A stretch of DNA of 16,746 nucleotides from Halonatronomonas sp051745085 (GTDB lineage Bacteria; Bacillota; Halanaerobiia; Halanaerobiales; Halarsenatibacteraceae), in the NCBI GenBank assembly GCA_051745085.1, contig JBNJDR010000042.1, positions 1 through 16,746 on the forward strand, written 5' to 3'. Below the pieces are notes generated by a model. That model saw only the letters and a list, made by a program, of their open reading frames with translations. It had not been told where the DNA came from and searched no databases. Shown here in pieces: positions 6,397-13,831 of this stretch; the first letter of the stretch is position 1, and each line of letters starts with the position of its first letter. The position numbers and the translations under genes were made by a program.

Positions 6397-8151
6397 ATGG
6401 TTAATAAATTTATAAATTTCGTGGAAGAGGAAAATGAATTTCTGGATGGATTTAGTGGAGAGACCGCCTGGGAACTGATCGAATATTTTTCTGGGTTGGA
6501 CAGAGAATCAAGTTCTGAGGGGGAAAGGAAAGGGGCCGAATTTATAGTAGATAGGTTGAAAACAGCGGGTGTACCTGTGGAGCTGTATAATCCAGAGTTG
6601 TATCTAAGTTTACCCCGAGAATCGCAGGTAGCCGTTCCCGGCCTGGAGAAAGAATTTTTTGCTAAGACCCCGGCCTTTTCCCTTTCTACGGGAGAAGAAG
6701 GGGTCACGGCAGATCTGATCTACCTCCCTTCTGGTTTTGCTCAGCATCACGACGATCTGTTTGAGTCAAATATAAATCAGGATGTAGATTTTACCGGGGC
6801 TGTGGTTCTGACCGAGGGGCTGCCGCTGCCGAAAAAGGTTATGGATATCCAGGCCGGAGGAGCGGTGGCGGCGATATTTATCAACCCGGGTGAAAGGATT
6901 CATGAGGCTATCTCTACCCCGATCTGGGGGGCCCCGGACCTTTCTAACATGGATGAAAGACCGGAGATCGCTGTGGTGTCGGTGAACAAGCCGGATGGTG
7001 CAGAATTGATCGAGCTGGCAGAGCAGAAGGGAGAACTTGCAGTTAAGGTTGTCACTAACCTGGAAGAGGGCTTATACACCACTCCCCTGCCTGTAGCTAC
7101 CATTCAAGCCGAGGGCAGCAGTTCTGATGATTTCGTGCTCCTGCACGGCCACCTGGATTCCTGGCACTATGGGATCGGCGATAACGCCGTTGGGAACGGA
7201 GCCATGTTAGAAATCGCTTTAGCCCTGCATGAAATCAAGGATGAACTGAAAAGATCGGTTAAGATAGCCTGGTGGCCGGGACATTCCACGGGCAGATATG
7301 CAGGTTCAACCTGGTTTGCCGATCACTTCGGCCTTGAATTAGTGGAAAACTGTGTGGCCCAGCTCAACTGTGACTCACCGGGCTGCAGGTGGGCCTATGA
7401 ATTTACCGGTATCCCCTGGACTCCGGAATTGACGGAATTCACCCAGGGAATAATCAAAGGCGTGACCGGACTTGAGGCCGAAGGGAGCCATCCTTCCCGG
7501 GCGGGCGACTGGGCCTTTAACAATCTAGGTATCAGTGGAACCATGATGCTATCATCGACTATGCCGGACAGCCTCAGGGAAGAGAAAGGTTATTACGGGG
7601 TTGGCGGCTGCGGTGGTAATATTGAATGGCATACAGAAGCAGATACCCTGGAGATAGCAGATAAGGAGATTCTGCAGCGGGATATTAAAGTATATGCAGC
7701 GCTGGTCAAGGCTCTGGCTTCTCTGGAAATACTCCCCTTTGAATTTACCGATACGTTAAGCAGGATGGAATCGGCAGTTACTAAATATGACCAAATGGCT
7801 CAAGGGAGGGTTGACCTCCAGCCGGTTCTGGCAGAAATATCTGCTTTACAGGAAGAGATGAAAGATTTTGAGCAGAGGAAGCCATCTCTGGATCCTAAAA
7901 CTGTCAATAAAATCAATAAAAAACTCAGCCGGATACTGGTCAACCTCTATCTTTCTGAGGATGGCAGATTTGTTCAGGACCCCGCCCTACAGGTTCCGCC
8001 TGTGCCGGACCTTGCCGGAGCAGAGAAGTTCGCTGAGTTTGCAGGAGATGAGGCAGCCAGTTATTTCGCGAAAACATCTCTGGTCCGAGGAAAAAACAAG
8101 GTGATCCACGGTTTGCGAGAAGCGCGCCGCACCTTAGAATCAACCAAATAA
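6397..8151 (+). CDS. M28-family (PA-domain) metallopeptidase-like protein with atypical catalytic segment
   Basis: A 584-residue protein. Residues about 100-220 look like a PA (protease-associated) insert. A Zn-peptidase core follows, with G-H252-L-D254 and G-D262-N-A-V-G-N-G-A-M-L-E, matching the M28 H-x-D and D-N-A-x-G signatures. The segment that normally carries the catalytic E-E reads W-W-P-G-H296-S-T-G-R-Y-A-G-S, so both Glu are missing. D326 (N-C-D-S-P-G) and a late W-H-T-E-A-D-T His are present. About 120 helical residues form a C-terminal extension. The start is ATG 6397, with AAGGAGG (6384-6390) 6 nt upstream; an upstream in-frame codon at 6352 lies within the previous gene. It probably hydrolyses or binds peptides taken up by the transporter. 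Cytoplasmic, as no signal peptide is seen. Confidence 0.82.
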   Translation: MVNKFINFVEEENEFLDGFSGETAWELIEYFSGLDRESSSEGERKGAEFIVDRLKTAGVPVELYNPELYLSLPRESQVAVPGLEKEFFAKTPAFSLSTGEEGVTADLIYLPSGFAQHHDDLFESNINQDVDFTGAVVLTEGLPLPKKVMDIQAGGAVAAIFINPGERIHEAISTPIWGAPDLSNMDERPEIAVVSVNKPDGAELIELAEQKGELAVKVVTNLEEGLYTTPLPVATIQAEGSSSDDFVLLHGHLDSWHYGIGDNAVGNGAMLEIALALHEIKDELKRSVKIAWWPGHSTGRYAGSTWFADHFGLELVENCVAQLNCDSPGCRWAYEFTGIPWTPELTEFTQGIIKGVTGLEAEGSHPSRAGDWAFNNLGISGTMMLSSTMPDSLREEKGYYGVGGCGGNIEWHTEADTLEIADKEILQRDIKVYAALVKALASLEILPFEFTDTLSRMESAVTKYDQMAQGRVDLQPVLAEISALQEEMKDFEQRKPSLDPKTVNKINKKLSRILVNLYLSEDGRFVQDPALQVPPVPDLAGAEKFAEFAGDEAASYFAKTSLVRGKNKVIHGLREARRTLESTK

Positions 8152-8180
8152 TTTGTTTTAAAAAGAGGGAGTGGAATCTC

Positions 8181-8945
8181 GTGAAAATTGCCTACGTAGT
8201 TCCTGGTATATTAGACCTGGAAGAGTTGGAGAGAAGAGATAAGATCCTAAAACGCTGGGCCTTTCCTGGCACCGAGATCGAGATTGTGGGAATCAAGGAA
8301 GGGCCCGCTTCCGTAGAATCGATGTATGAAGAATATCTAAGCATACCGGATACCGCCCGAACCGTCTCCAGACTGGAAAAGGAAGGATGGGACGCTGCCA
8401 TCATAGGGTGTGCCGGAGATCCTGGACTGGACGCCATGCGGGAGATCACCCGTAATATGCTCGTGGTGGGGCCGGGTCAGACGAGCATGCAGGTTGCAGC
8501 TATGTTGGGGCATCGGTTTTCTCTGCTGGCTGTGACGGCCAGCACCGTGGCCAGTGGATATGATTTAGCCTATAAGGCCGGCGTTCAAGATAAACTGGTT
8601 TCTGTCCGGCCCCTGGATATTCCTGTTCTGGATCTAGCCAGGGATAGAAGTGGCACGATCAAAAAAATAGCCCGGATCGGCCGGGAAGCAGTAGAAGAGG
8701 ATGGGGCCGATGTCTTAGTGCTGGGCTGTATGTCCATGGGATTCCTGGATGTTGCTGCTGATGTAGCTGATATAATCAAAATACCTGTGATCAACCCGGC
8801 CCTGGTGGCAGTAAAAATTACAGAATCCCTGGTTGCATCAAATTTGCAGCATTCGAAGCAAGCTTTTATGTTCCCACCCAAGCTTGCCGAAGGAAAGGTC
8901 AATAACCTGGACGAACTTATGGTGAGAAGGGATGACATCCAGTGA
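8181..8945 (+). CDS. Aspartate/glutamate/hydantoin racemase family protein
   Basis: A 254-residue cofactor-independent racemase of the Asp/Glu/hydantoin superfamily. It uses two cysteines as opposing acid/base residues. Both are present: C77 in I-I-G-C-A-G-D-P-G-L and C183 in V-L-G-C-M-S-M-G-F, the positions expected for the hydantoin-racemase-like branch. The length fits the family. The start is GTG 8181 with GAGGGAG (8165-8171) upstream. Between the peptidase-like genes and the D-aminoacylase, it most likely interconverts D- and L-amino acids (or hydantoin/N-acyl forms) released in the cytoplasm. Exact substrate specificity cannot be assigned. It lies 29 nt after the M28-like gene and belongs to the same operon. 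Confidence 0.85.
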   Translation: MKIAYVVPGILDLEELERRDKILKRWAFPGTEIEIVGIKEGPASVESMYEEYLSIPDTARTVSRLEKEGWDAAIIGCAGDPGLDAMREITRNMLVVGPGQTSMQVAAMLGHRFSLLAVTASTVASGYDLAYKAGVQDKLVSVRPLDIPVLDLARDRSGTIKKIARIGREAVEEDGADVLVLGCMSMGFLDVAADVADIIKIPVINPALVAVKITESLVASNLQHSKQAFMFPPKLAEGKVNNLDELMVRRDDIQ

Positions 8946-8976
8946 AAATAGGTGAGAGAAATTTGGAGGCGATTAT

Positions 8977-10602
8977 TTGTTCTATGATATAGTAATAAAG
9001 GATGCTTATATAGTTAATGGGACGGGGAATCCAGCTTTTACCGGGGATATTGCTATCCGGGATGGAATAATCCAGGTTATATCCAGTGATATCGGCGGTG
9101 TCCAGGCGGAGAGAGCGATCGATGCTGCTGGTAGGCTGGTTACACCTGGATTCATCGACCCGCATGTACACGAAGAGATGGTAGTTTTAAATGACAGCCT
9201 CTTTGCCGATTTCCTTGCCCAGGGGGTAACTACGATAATCAGCGGTAACTGCGGTCATTCTGTTACCCCCCATAGTTCGAGCAATATCTACGAGTATATG
9301 TATAAGAATGGCCTGATCTCGGACAGAGCGCGAAAGCTCTACAATAGTGAACATCCAGCCTGGAATTCTCTGAGCGAATATCTGGAGATAGTCAAGAGAA
9401 AAGGAACCAACCTGAATTTTGGAATTCTTTTAGGCCACGGCACGATCCGCTGGTCCGTTATGGGCGGTTCCAAGGATAGAGAACCCACAGAAGAAGAAAC
9501 CGTAGAGATAAGAGAAATAGTAGCTGCTGGGATGGAAGAGGGTGCCCTGGGAATTTCTACAGGCCTATCCTATATCCCCAGTAGATATGCCGGTACAGAT
9601 GAGCTGGTTGAGGTAGCTAAAGTTATTCAGGAGCATGATGGAGTCTATAGTTCCCATATCCGCTATTATTTAGGTGAACTGGAGGCGGTAAAAGAAGCTG
9701 TAGAAGTTGGAGAAAGGTCAGGGGTGCGCGTGCAGGTTTCTCACCTGCAGCCTACTGCACCGGAAGCATTTGCCGAGGTCGAGCAGGCCCGCCGGAACGG
9801 TGTCGAGATTGCAGTCGATACGATCCCCAAAAGCAGCGGCCACTGCACCCGCAAGGACAGACTTCTGCAGTTCATCATGGCCCTCTCTTCAGATCTTTTT
9901 GAAGAGGGGATCGAAGGGGTGAAAGAGGCCTTAAGAACCGAAGCCGGCAGACAAAAAATCCTGGAAAGCAAATCTATATTTAAAGATAATCCCGAGGAAA
10001 TCATCCTCATCAACACCAGCGATCCAGCCTTAGAAAACAGGAAAGTAGGGGAGCTAGCCAAAGAAGCAGGCAAGGAACCCGAAGAATATTTGCTGGACGC
10101 CCTGGCAGATGACAGGATGGAGTTCACCTGCTGGTTGGGTGGTTTAAACCGCAAGGATTTTCCCGGAGAAACATATCCGGATGAAGTAGCTTTTAACCCG
10201 CTGGTTATGGTAGGCTCTGATCGGATTTTCGGGGAACCTGATGACCCTTTCGCCTGGTATGAGTTATTTCGCCGGGGGGCTTTCCCGATTTTCTTTAAGC
10301 AGCTCCGCGAAAGAGGTGTCCGGCTGGAAGAGATTGTTCGCCGGGTAAGTTCTCTGCCCGCTCAGCAGTTTAGACTAAAAAAGAGGGGTATGCTTTTGGA
10401 AGGTATGGCCGCGGACATTAATATCATTGATTATGATAATTACAGGTACAAGGATAATGATGAGATCGATTATGCCCAGCCTTTAATCTATGCCCAGGGA
10501 TTAGACTACGTGATCGTCAACGGTAAGGTAACCCTGGATGATAAAGAAATAAAGAAGGTAAAAGCGGGAAGATGTCTGGGGCCGAATGGCCGAGAACTGT
10601 AA
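8977..10602 (+). CDS. N-acyl-D-amino-acid deacylase (D-aminoacylase family)
   Basis: A 541-residue amidohydrolase-superfamily enzyme that removes the acyl group from N-acyl-D-amino acids. Key residues line up with characterised D-aminoacylases: H63-V-H65 in G-F-I-D-P-H-V-H, C92 in G-N-C-G-H-S, H227 in S-S-H-I-R, H256 in S-H-L-Q-P and D414 in V-G-S-D. The stretch G-L-S-Y-I-P-S-R-Y-A is also typical. The usual S-D-G ... H-P-R segment after the catalytic Asp is replaced by S-D-R-I-F-G-E-P-D-D-P, so specificity may differ. The start is TTG 8977, 7 nt after TTGGAGG (8963-8969). It is the last gene of the operon; a strong terminator follows within 100 nt. D-Glu, D-Asp and other D-acyl substrates are all possible. 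Confidence 0.88.
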   Translation: MFYDIVIKDAYIVNGTGNPAFTGDIAIRDGIIQVISSDIGGVQAERAIDAAGRLVTPGFIDPHVHEEMVVLNDSLFADFLAQGVTTIISGNCGHSVTPHSSSNIYEYMYKNGLISDRARKLYNSEHPAWNSLSEYLEIVKRKGTNLNFGILLGHGTIRWSVMGGSKDREPTEEETVEIREIVAAGMEEGALGISTGLSYIPSRYAGTDELVEVAKVIQEHDGVYSSHIRYYLGELEAVKEAVEVGERSGVRVQVSHLQPTAPEAFAEVEQARRNGVEIAVDTIPKSSGHCTRKDRLLQFIMALSSDLFEEGIEGVKEALRTEAGRQKILESKSIFKDNPEEIILINTSDPALENRKVGELAKEAGKEPEEYLLDALADDRMEFTCWLGGLNRKDFPGETYPDEVAFNPLVMVGSDRIFGEPDDPFAWYELFRRGAFPIFFKQLRERGVRLEEIVRRVSSLPAQQFRLKKRGMLLEGMAADINIIDYDNYRYKDNDEIDYAQPLIYAQGLDYVIVNGKVTLDDKEIKKVKAGRCLGPNGREL

Positions 10603-10661
10603 CCATATCTCAGGCTAAGCTGACTTCCTATAACTCGTCTAAAAAACTTAATGAACAGATT

Positions 10662-10697
10662 AAAAAAGCCCCTTCAGGATAATTTGAAGGGGTTTTT
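10662..10697. terminator. Bidirectional Rho-independent terminator between convergent operons
   Basis: A perfect 8-bp stem (CCCCTTCA 10669-10676, TGAAGGGG 10685-10692) with an 8-nt loop. Five T follow on the plus strand and an A-run (10662-10667) precedes it, giving a T-run on the minus strand. It can end both the peptide operon from the left and the feo operon from the right. Confidence 0.9.
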
Positions 10698-10730
10698 GCT
10701 TATAATATTCGACATAATTCGGGAGGTGTC

Positions 10731-10756
10731 AGGCACCTATAGGAGGCACCTATAGG
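10731..10756. repeat. Tandem 13-bp direct repeat at the end of the feo operon
   Basis: AGGCACCTATAGG occurs twice with no gap (10731-10743 and 10744-10756). The second copy contains the stop codon of the small FeoB-associated gene. Just upstream, AGGTG (10724-10728) can pair with CACCT (10734-10738) in the first copy, so the segment can also form a small hairpin. It looks like a recent slippage duplication or a REP-like element. Confidence 0.8.
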
Positions 10757-10896
10757 TCGTCGCGGCTGCAGCTGGTCTCGCCTTCGCTGTAGGGACAGCC
10801 GATGCATTTGGCTCCTTTGCGTTTTTCGATCACGATTTTAGCAACTGCGCTGCTAGCTATTCCAAGAATTATAAGGGCAACTAATATATTAGCCAT
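10750..10896 (-). CDS. FeoB-associated Cys-rich membrane protein
   Basis: A 48-residue protein that is easily missed. An ATG at 10896 is preceded by AGGAGGT (complement of 10901-10907), which overlaps the feoB stop codon. Residues 1-19 form one hydrophobic membrane helix (M-A-N-I-L-V-A-L-I-I-L-G-I-A). A basic patch follows (K-I-V-I-E-K-R-K-G), then a Cys motif C31-I-G-C34-P-Y and C43 near the end. This layout matches the FeoB-associated Cys-rich membrane proteins found after feoB in many Firmicutes. It probably assists ferrous iron uptake at the membrane, perhaps by transient Fe(II) binding. Its position as last gene of dtxR-feoA-feoB supports the call. Its exact biochemical role is not known. 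Confidence 0.88.
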   Translation of the reverse strand: MANILVALIILGIASSAVAKIVIEKRKGAKCIGCPYSEGETSCSRDDL

Positions 10897-10905
10897 GTTT
10901 ACCTC

Positions 10906-12903
10906 CTATGCACTTTCTGCCAGTTTTGCTGTTTTAAAGGCTGTTTCTTTTTTAATCAGGTGAACGACGAAGCCCACTATGGCGAGCACTACGATCAAAC
11001 CGGGGAAGAAACCGTTACCCAGGGCACCGGTGGTTAATAAAGTTCCGACCTGATAGGTGATAAAGGCTACTGTATAAGCTGTGCCTAACTGGAAGCCGAT
11101 AGCACCCAGCAACCACTTTTTATCTTCCATCTCGGCGTTCATAGCCCCGATGGCGGCAAAGCACGGTGGGGTAAAGAGGTTGAACATCAAATAGGCCAGG
11201 GCGGCTGCCGAGGTTAAGCCCATTATCTCTGCTACGTTTGCTCTACCGGCCACGAGGGTGAATTCCTCCGGGTCGATAAAGTTGGTGATACCGTAAACTA
11301 CTGCCAGGGTTCCTACCACATTTTCCTTGGCGATAAAGCCGGTGATAGCCGCGGCGGCCAGCTGCCATGCCCCGAAACCTAAAGGTATCAGTAAAACGGC
11401 AAAGGGTGAAGCGATGCCGGCTAAGATACTGGTTCCTTCGGCTCCTTCAGATACGGTCTGGAACTGCCAGTTGAACGTCTGCATGATCTGGATGATCATG
11501 TTGCTGAGCAGGATGATAGTACCTGCTTTGATGATAAAGGCTTTGGCTCTAGAGAACATAGAGATCGCAGCCCGCTTGAGGCTGGGCACCTTATACTCGG
11601 GCAGTTCCATGATGAAATACGACCTCTTATTCTCTGCGCCGGTAATCTTTAAAACGATCATAGCACCAATAATGATCAAGCCGATGCCCATGAAGTACAT
11701 GCTGGTTCCCACCCAGGGTGATCCATTGAAGAAGACCCCGGCAAATAGAGCGATCACCGGTAATTTGGCTCCACAGGGCATAAAGGGAGTCAGCATGGCG
11801 GTGGTTCTACGCTGTCTTGTGTTTTTGATGGTTCTGGTGGCCATGACGCCGGGTATAGCACAGCCTGTACCGATGATCATCGGGATGATCGATTTACCGG
11901 ACAGACCGACTTTTTTGAAGAATCTGTCCATGATCATCGCGACCCGGGCCATGTATCCGCTATCTTCAAGTAAGGCTAACAGGAAAAACAGGACCATGAT
12001 CAGGGGCAGGAAACCTACTACAGCCCCGACCCCACCGATGATGCCATCCAGAAGGATCGCTTTCAGCACCGGCGAGACACCGACCAGCAGGCCTTCGACC
12101 CAGCCGTTGAAACTATCTATCCAGCCCACGAAGATATCGGCTAAAAGCGGACCTATATGGGTCTGGGAGAGGGAGAAGACCGTCCACATCACCACGGCGA
12201 ATATGGGGATCCCGAACCACTTATGGGCCAGGATCCGATCAACTGAATCCTGCCAGGTCGGGCGGCTGGTGTTTACTTTCCTATTTTCAACCTCAGCGAC
12301 TATGCTTTTCACGAATTCGAATCTTCTTTTATCGGAAGCCGCGGCGGCCTGTTTATCGGTGATGGCGTCATTAGAGCCGGTAAATGGGGCTGATTGGGAG
12401 GTTCCCCTTGTTTCTGCCGCTGCGGCAATAAGCTGGGGGAGACCGTTTTTCTGGGTTTTCGTGGAGACGGTTTCCACCACCGGGCAGCCTAATCTGCGGG
12501 ATAATTCTCCTACATCTATTTTCGTTTCCTTTTTCCTGGTCAGGTCGCTCTTATTTAGAGCAACTACGACCGGTATGTTAAGTTCAAGAAGTTGGGTTGT
12601 AAAGAATAAGCTTCTACTAAGGTTGGTGGCGTCTACTATGTTGATGATAACGTCTGGATTTTCCTTTTGGACGAATTCGCTGGTTATGTTTTCTTCAGAA
12701 GTGAAGGGTGACATCGAATATGCTCCGGGCAGGTCGACTGCTATGATATTTTCTGCTGTCTGGTTAAGGCCTGGTTTGATCTCGCCTTCCTTCTTTTCGA
12801 TCGTCACCCCGGCCCAGTTACCTACCCGTTCTATTCGACCTGTGATCGCGTTGAACAATGTTGTTTTCCCACTATTGGGGTTTCCAGTAAGTGCTACTCT
12901 CAT
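10906..12903 (-). CDS. feoB: Ferrous iron transporter FeoB
   Basis: A 665-residue inner-membrane Fe(II) transporter. An N-terminal G domain carries G7-N-P-N-S-G-K-T-T (G1), G-N-W-A-G-V-T-I-E (switch I), D-L-P-G-A-Y (G3) and L-N-K-S-D (G4). Gate motifs with conserved Cys follow in the membrane part: G-T-G-C-A-I-P-G-V-M-A-T-R-T, M-P-C-G-A-K-L-P and F-T-P-P-C-F-A-A-I-G-A. About ten hydrophobic segments are seen, and the length is slightly shorter than the E. coli protein but normal for Firmicutes. The start is ATG 12903 with AAGGAGA upstream at a somewhat long spacing of about 12 nt. It lies 37 nt after feoA in the same operon. It is expected to be repressed under iron sufficiency by the upstream regulator. 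A long reading frame on the opposite strand is a shadow. Confidence 0.96.
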   Translation of the reverse strand: MRVALTGNPNSGKTTLFNAITGRIERVGNWAGVTIEKKEGEIKPGLNQTAENIIAVDLPGAYSMSPFTSEENITSEFVQKENPDVIINIVDATNLSRSLFFTTQLLELNIPVVVALNKSDLTRKKETKIDVGELSRRLGCPVVETVSTKTQKNGLPQLIAAAAETRGTSQSAPFTGSNDAITDKQAAAASDKRRFEFVKSIVAEVENRKVNTSRPTWQDSVDRILAHKWFGIPIFAVVMWTVFSLSQTHIGPLLADIFVGWIDSFNGWVEGLLVGVSPVLKAILLDGIIGGVGAVVGFLPLIMVLFFLLALLEDSGYMARVAMIMDRFFKKVGLSGKSIIPMIIGTGCAIPGVMATRTIKNTRQRRTTAMLTPFMPCGAKLPVIALFAGVFFNGSPWVGTSMYFMGIGLIIIGAMIVLKITGAENKRSYFIMELPEYKVPSLKRAAISMFSRAKAFIIKAGTIILLSNMIIQIMQTFNWQFQTVSEGAEGTSILAGIASPFAVLLIPLGFGAWQLAAAAITGFIAKENVVGTLAVVYGITNFIDPEEFTLVAGRANVAEIMGLTSAAALAYLMFNLFTPPCFAAIGAMNAEMEDKKWLLGAIGFQLGTAYTVAFITYQVGTLLTTGALGNGFFPGLIVVLAIVGFVVHLIKKETAFKTAKLAESA

Positions 12904-12940
12904 GATCTATATATCTCTCCTTTATGTGTTGATTTGGTGT

Positions 12941-13228
12941 TTAGTCTTCTATGAGGATGGCTTTGGCCAGATCTTTGTCGATGCTGTATCTAGCATCTTT
13001 CACGGAAATAACGTAGGTGTCGGCAAGGATTGAAACTACCGTTATTTCTTCACCGGCATAGCAGCCTAAGGTGAACAAAAAGTTTTTTAGTTCTTCATCA
13101 TCGGCCTTAACTTTCTTGATGGTGTATTCAGTATCGAGTTCAGCTTCTGTCAAATTTGTCACTTCAATACCACTTCTTTCTGTTGGTGTAGCTTGTAAAG
13201 GCATGCTGTGGTTGAGCGTATAATCCAT
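12941..13228 (-). CDS. feoA: Ferrous iron transport protein FeoA
   Basis: A 95-residue cytoplasmic SH3-like FeoA protein that partners FeoB. The core (about residues 28-95) contains the usual pattern T-I-K-K-V, L-G-C-Y-A-G-E-E-I-T-V-V and a C-terminal I-D-K-D-L-A-K-A-I-L. The N-terminal 27 residues are an extension with no recognisable domain. ATG 13228 is preferred, with GGGAG inside the end of the previous gene about 8 nt upstream. A TTG at 13234 overlapping the stop of the regulator gene is a weaker alternative. The gap to the regulator gene is 2 nt, which suggests translational coupling. Confidence 0.92.
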   Translation of the reverse strand: MDYTLNHSMPLQATPTERSGIEVTNLTEAELDTEYTIKKVKADDEELKNFLFTLGCYAGEEITVVSILADTYVISVKDARYSIDKDLAKAILIED

Positions 13229-13230
13229 GT

Positions 13231-13650
13231 TCAAATCTCCCAGGTGCAGTTTGTCTTTGCTGTAGTTCCATCTGCTTGAGCGAGATATTCTGCCAGCTGT
13301 TTCATCGTGGTGGAACTTATGACATGTTCCATCATACAGGCGTCTTTTTCGGCTATTTCAGTTTCAACCCCGAGGACATTCACCAGAAAATCTTTGATCA
13401 CCTGATGGCGGCAGGATATTTTTTCGGCATAATCTCGGCCTTTACTGGTTAAAAGAACCGGCCCATATTTTTCCTGGGTAACCAGCTGCTTTTGGGCAAG
13501 CTTGCCCATTACCTCGGTCACACTGGAGGAGGCAATATCTAGTTTGGCGGCGATTTCAGATACCCGGGCTGAACCGCTCTCCCTGGTTATTTCTAAAATA
13601 GCTTCCAGATAATCTTCCATCGATGAGGTAATGCTGATAATGTTTTCCAT
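13231..13650 (-). CDS. DtxR/MntR-family metal-dependent transcriptional repressor
   Basis: A 139-residue regulator with an N-terminal winged helix (about 1-70; R-V-S-E-I-A-A-K-L-D-I-A-S-S-S-V-T-E-V-M) and a C-terminal metal-binding and dimerisation domain. It has no SH3 domain, as in MntR. Candidate ligands are M11, D13 and E16 in S-M-E-D-Y-L-E, H82, and C105, E108 and H109 in D-A-C-M-M-E-H. D13 corresponds to the MntR-type Asp and C105 to the DtxR-type Cys, so the site mixes both. It is first in the feo operon, so it probably represses its own operon when metal is plentiful. The ATG at 13650 has GGAGAG upstream. The metal is probably Fe(II) from context. Confidence 0.9.
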   Translation of the reverse strand: MENIISITSSMEDYLEAILEITRESGSARVSEIAAKLDIASSSVTEVMGKLAQKQLVTQEKYGPVLLTSKGRDYAEKISCRHQVIKDFLVNVLGVETEIAEKDACMMEHVISSTTMKQLAEYLAQADGTTAKTNCTWEI

Positions 13651-13686
13651 TTATCTCTCTCCATATCTTATGAATTTTCGTCTTTG

Positions 13687-13700
13687 TTAGGACAGCCTAA
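13687..13700. promoter_or_regulatory. DtxR-type box 1 upstream of the feo operon
   Basis: TTAGG-ACAG-CCTAA, a perfect 5-4-5 inverted repeat, lies about 40 nt upstream of the regulator start codon. The half-site matches the TTAGG/CCTAA core of DtxR/IdeR-type iron boxes. Confidence 0.65.
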
Positions 13701-13723
13701 AACTCTCTGAAAAAATATATGGT

Positions 13724-13737
13724 TTAGGCTTACCTAA
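13724..13737. promoter_or_regulatory. DtxR-type box 2 upstream of the feo operon
   Basis: TTAGG-CTTA-CCTAA, extended at 13721-13740 to the palindrome GGTTTAGG-CTTA-CCTAAACC (8-bp arms). It has the same core and spacer length as box 1, with centres 37 bp apart. Two matching sites upstream of a DtxR-family gene argue for autoregulation of the feo operon. Confidence 0.7.
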
Positions 13738-13768
13738 ACCCTGTTCAAAAAAAATACTAAATTATCTA

Positions 13769-13787
13769 AATGAAAATCAATTTCATT
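13769..13787. promoter_or_regulatory. Fur-box-like palindrome in the divergent intergenic region
   Basis: AATGAAAATCAATTTCATT is a 9-1-9 inverted repeat with one mismatch. It resembles the classical Fur box in half-site and spacing. It lies between the feo operon and the divergent M20 gene. The region is AT-rich, so this is weaker evidence than the two TTAGG boxes. Confidence 0.4.
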
Positions 13788-13831
13788 AGTCTTAATATAA
13801 TTTTAACTTATTAATTTTGGGATGTCAAGGT

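Noticed and set aside
11327..13033. Long plus-strand open frame (568 codons) opposite feoB
   Set aside because: It lies exactly antisense to a certain feoB and feoA, its translation has no recognisable domain, and its composition (many Met, Pro, Ser, Thr) is what antisense codon bias gives.
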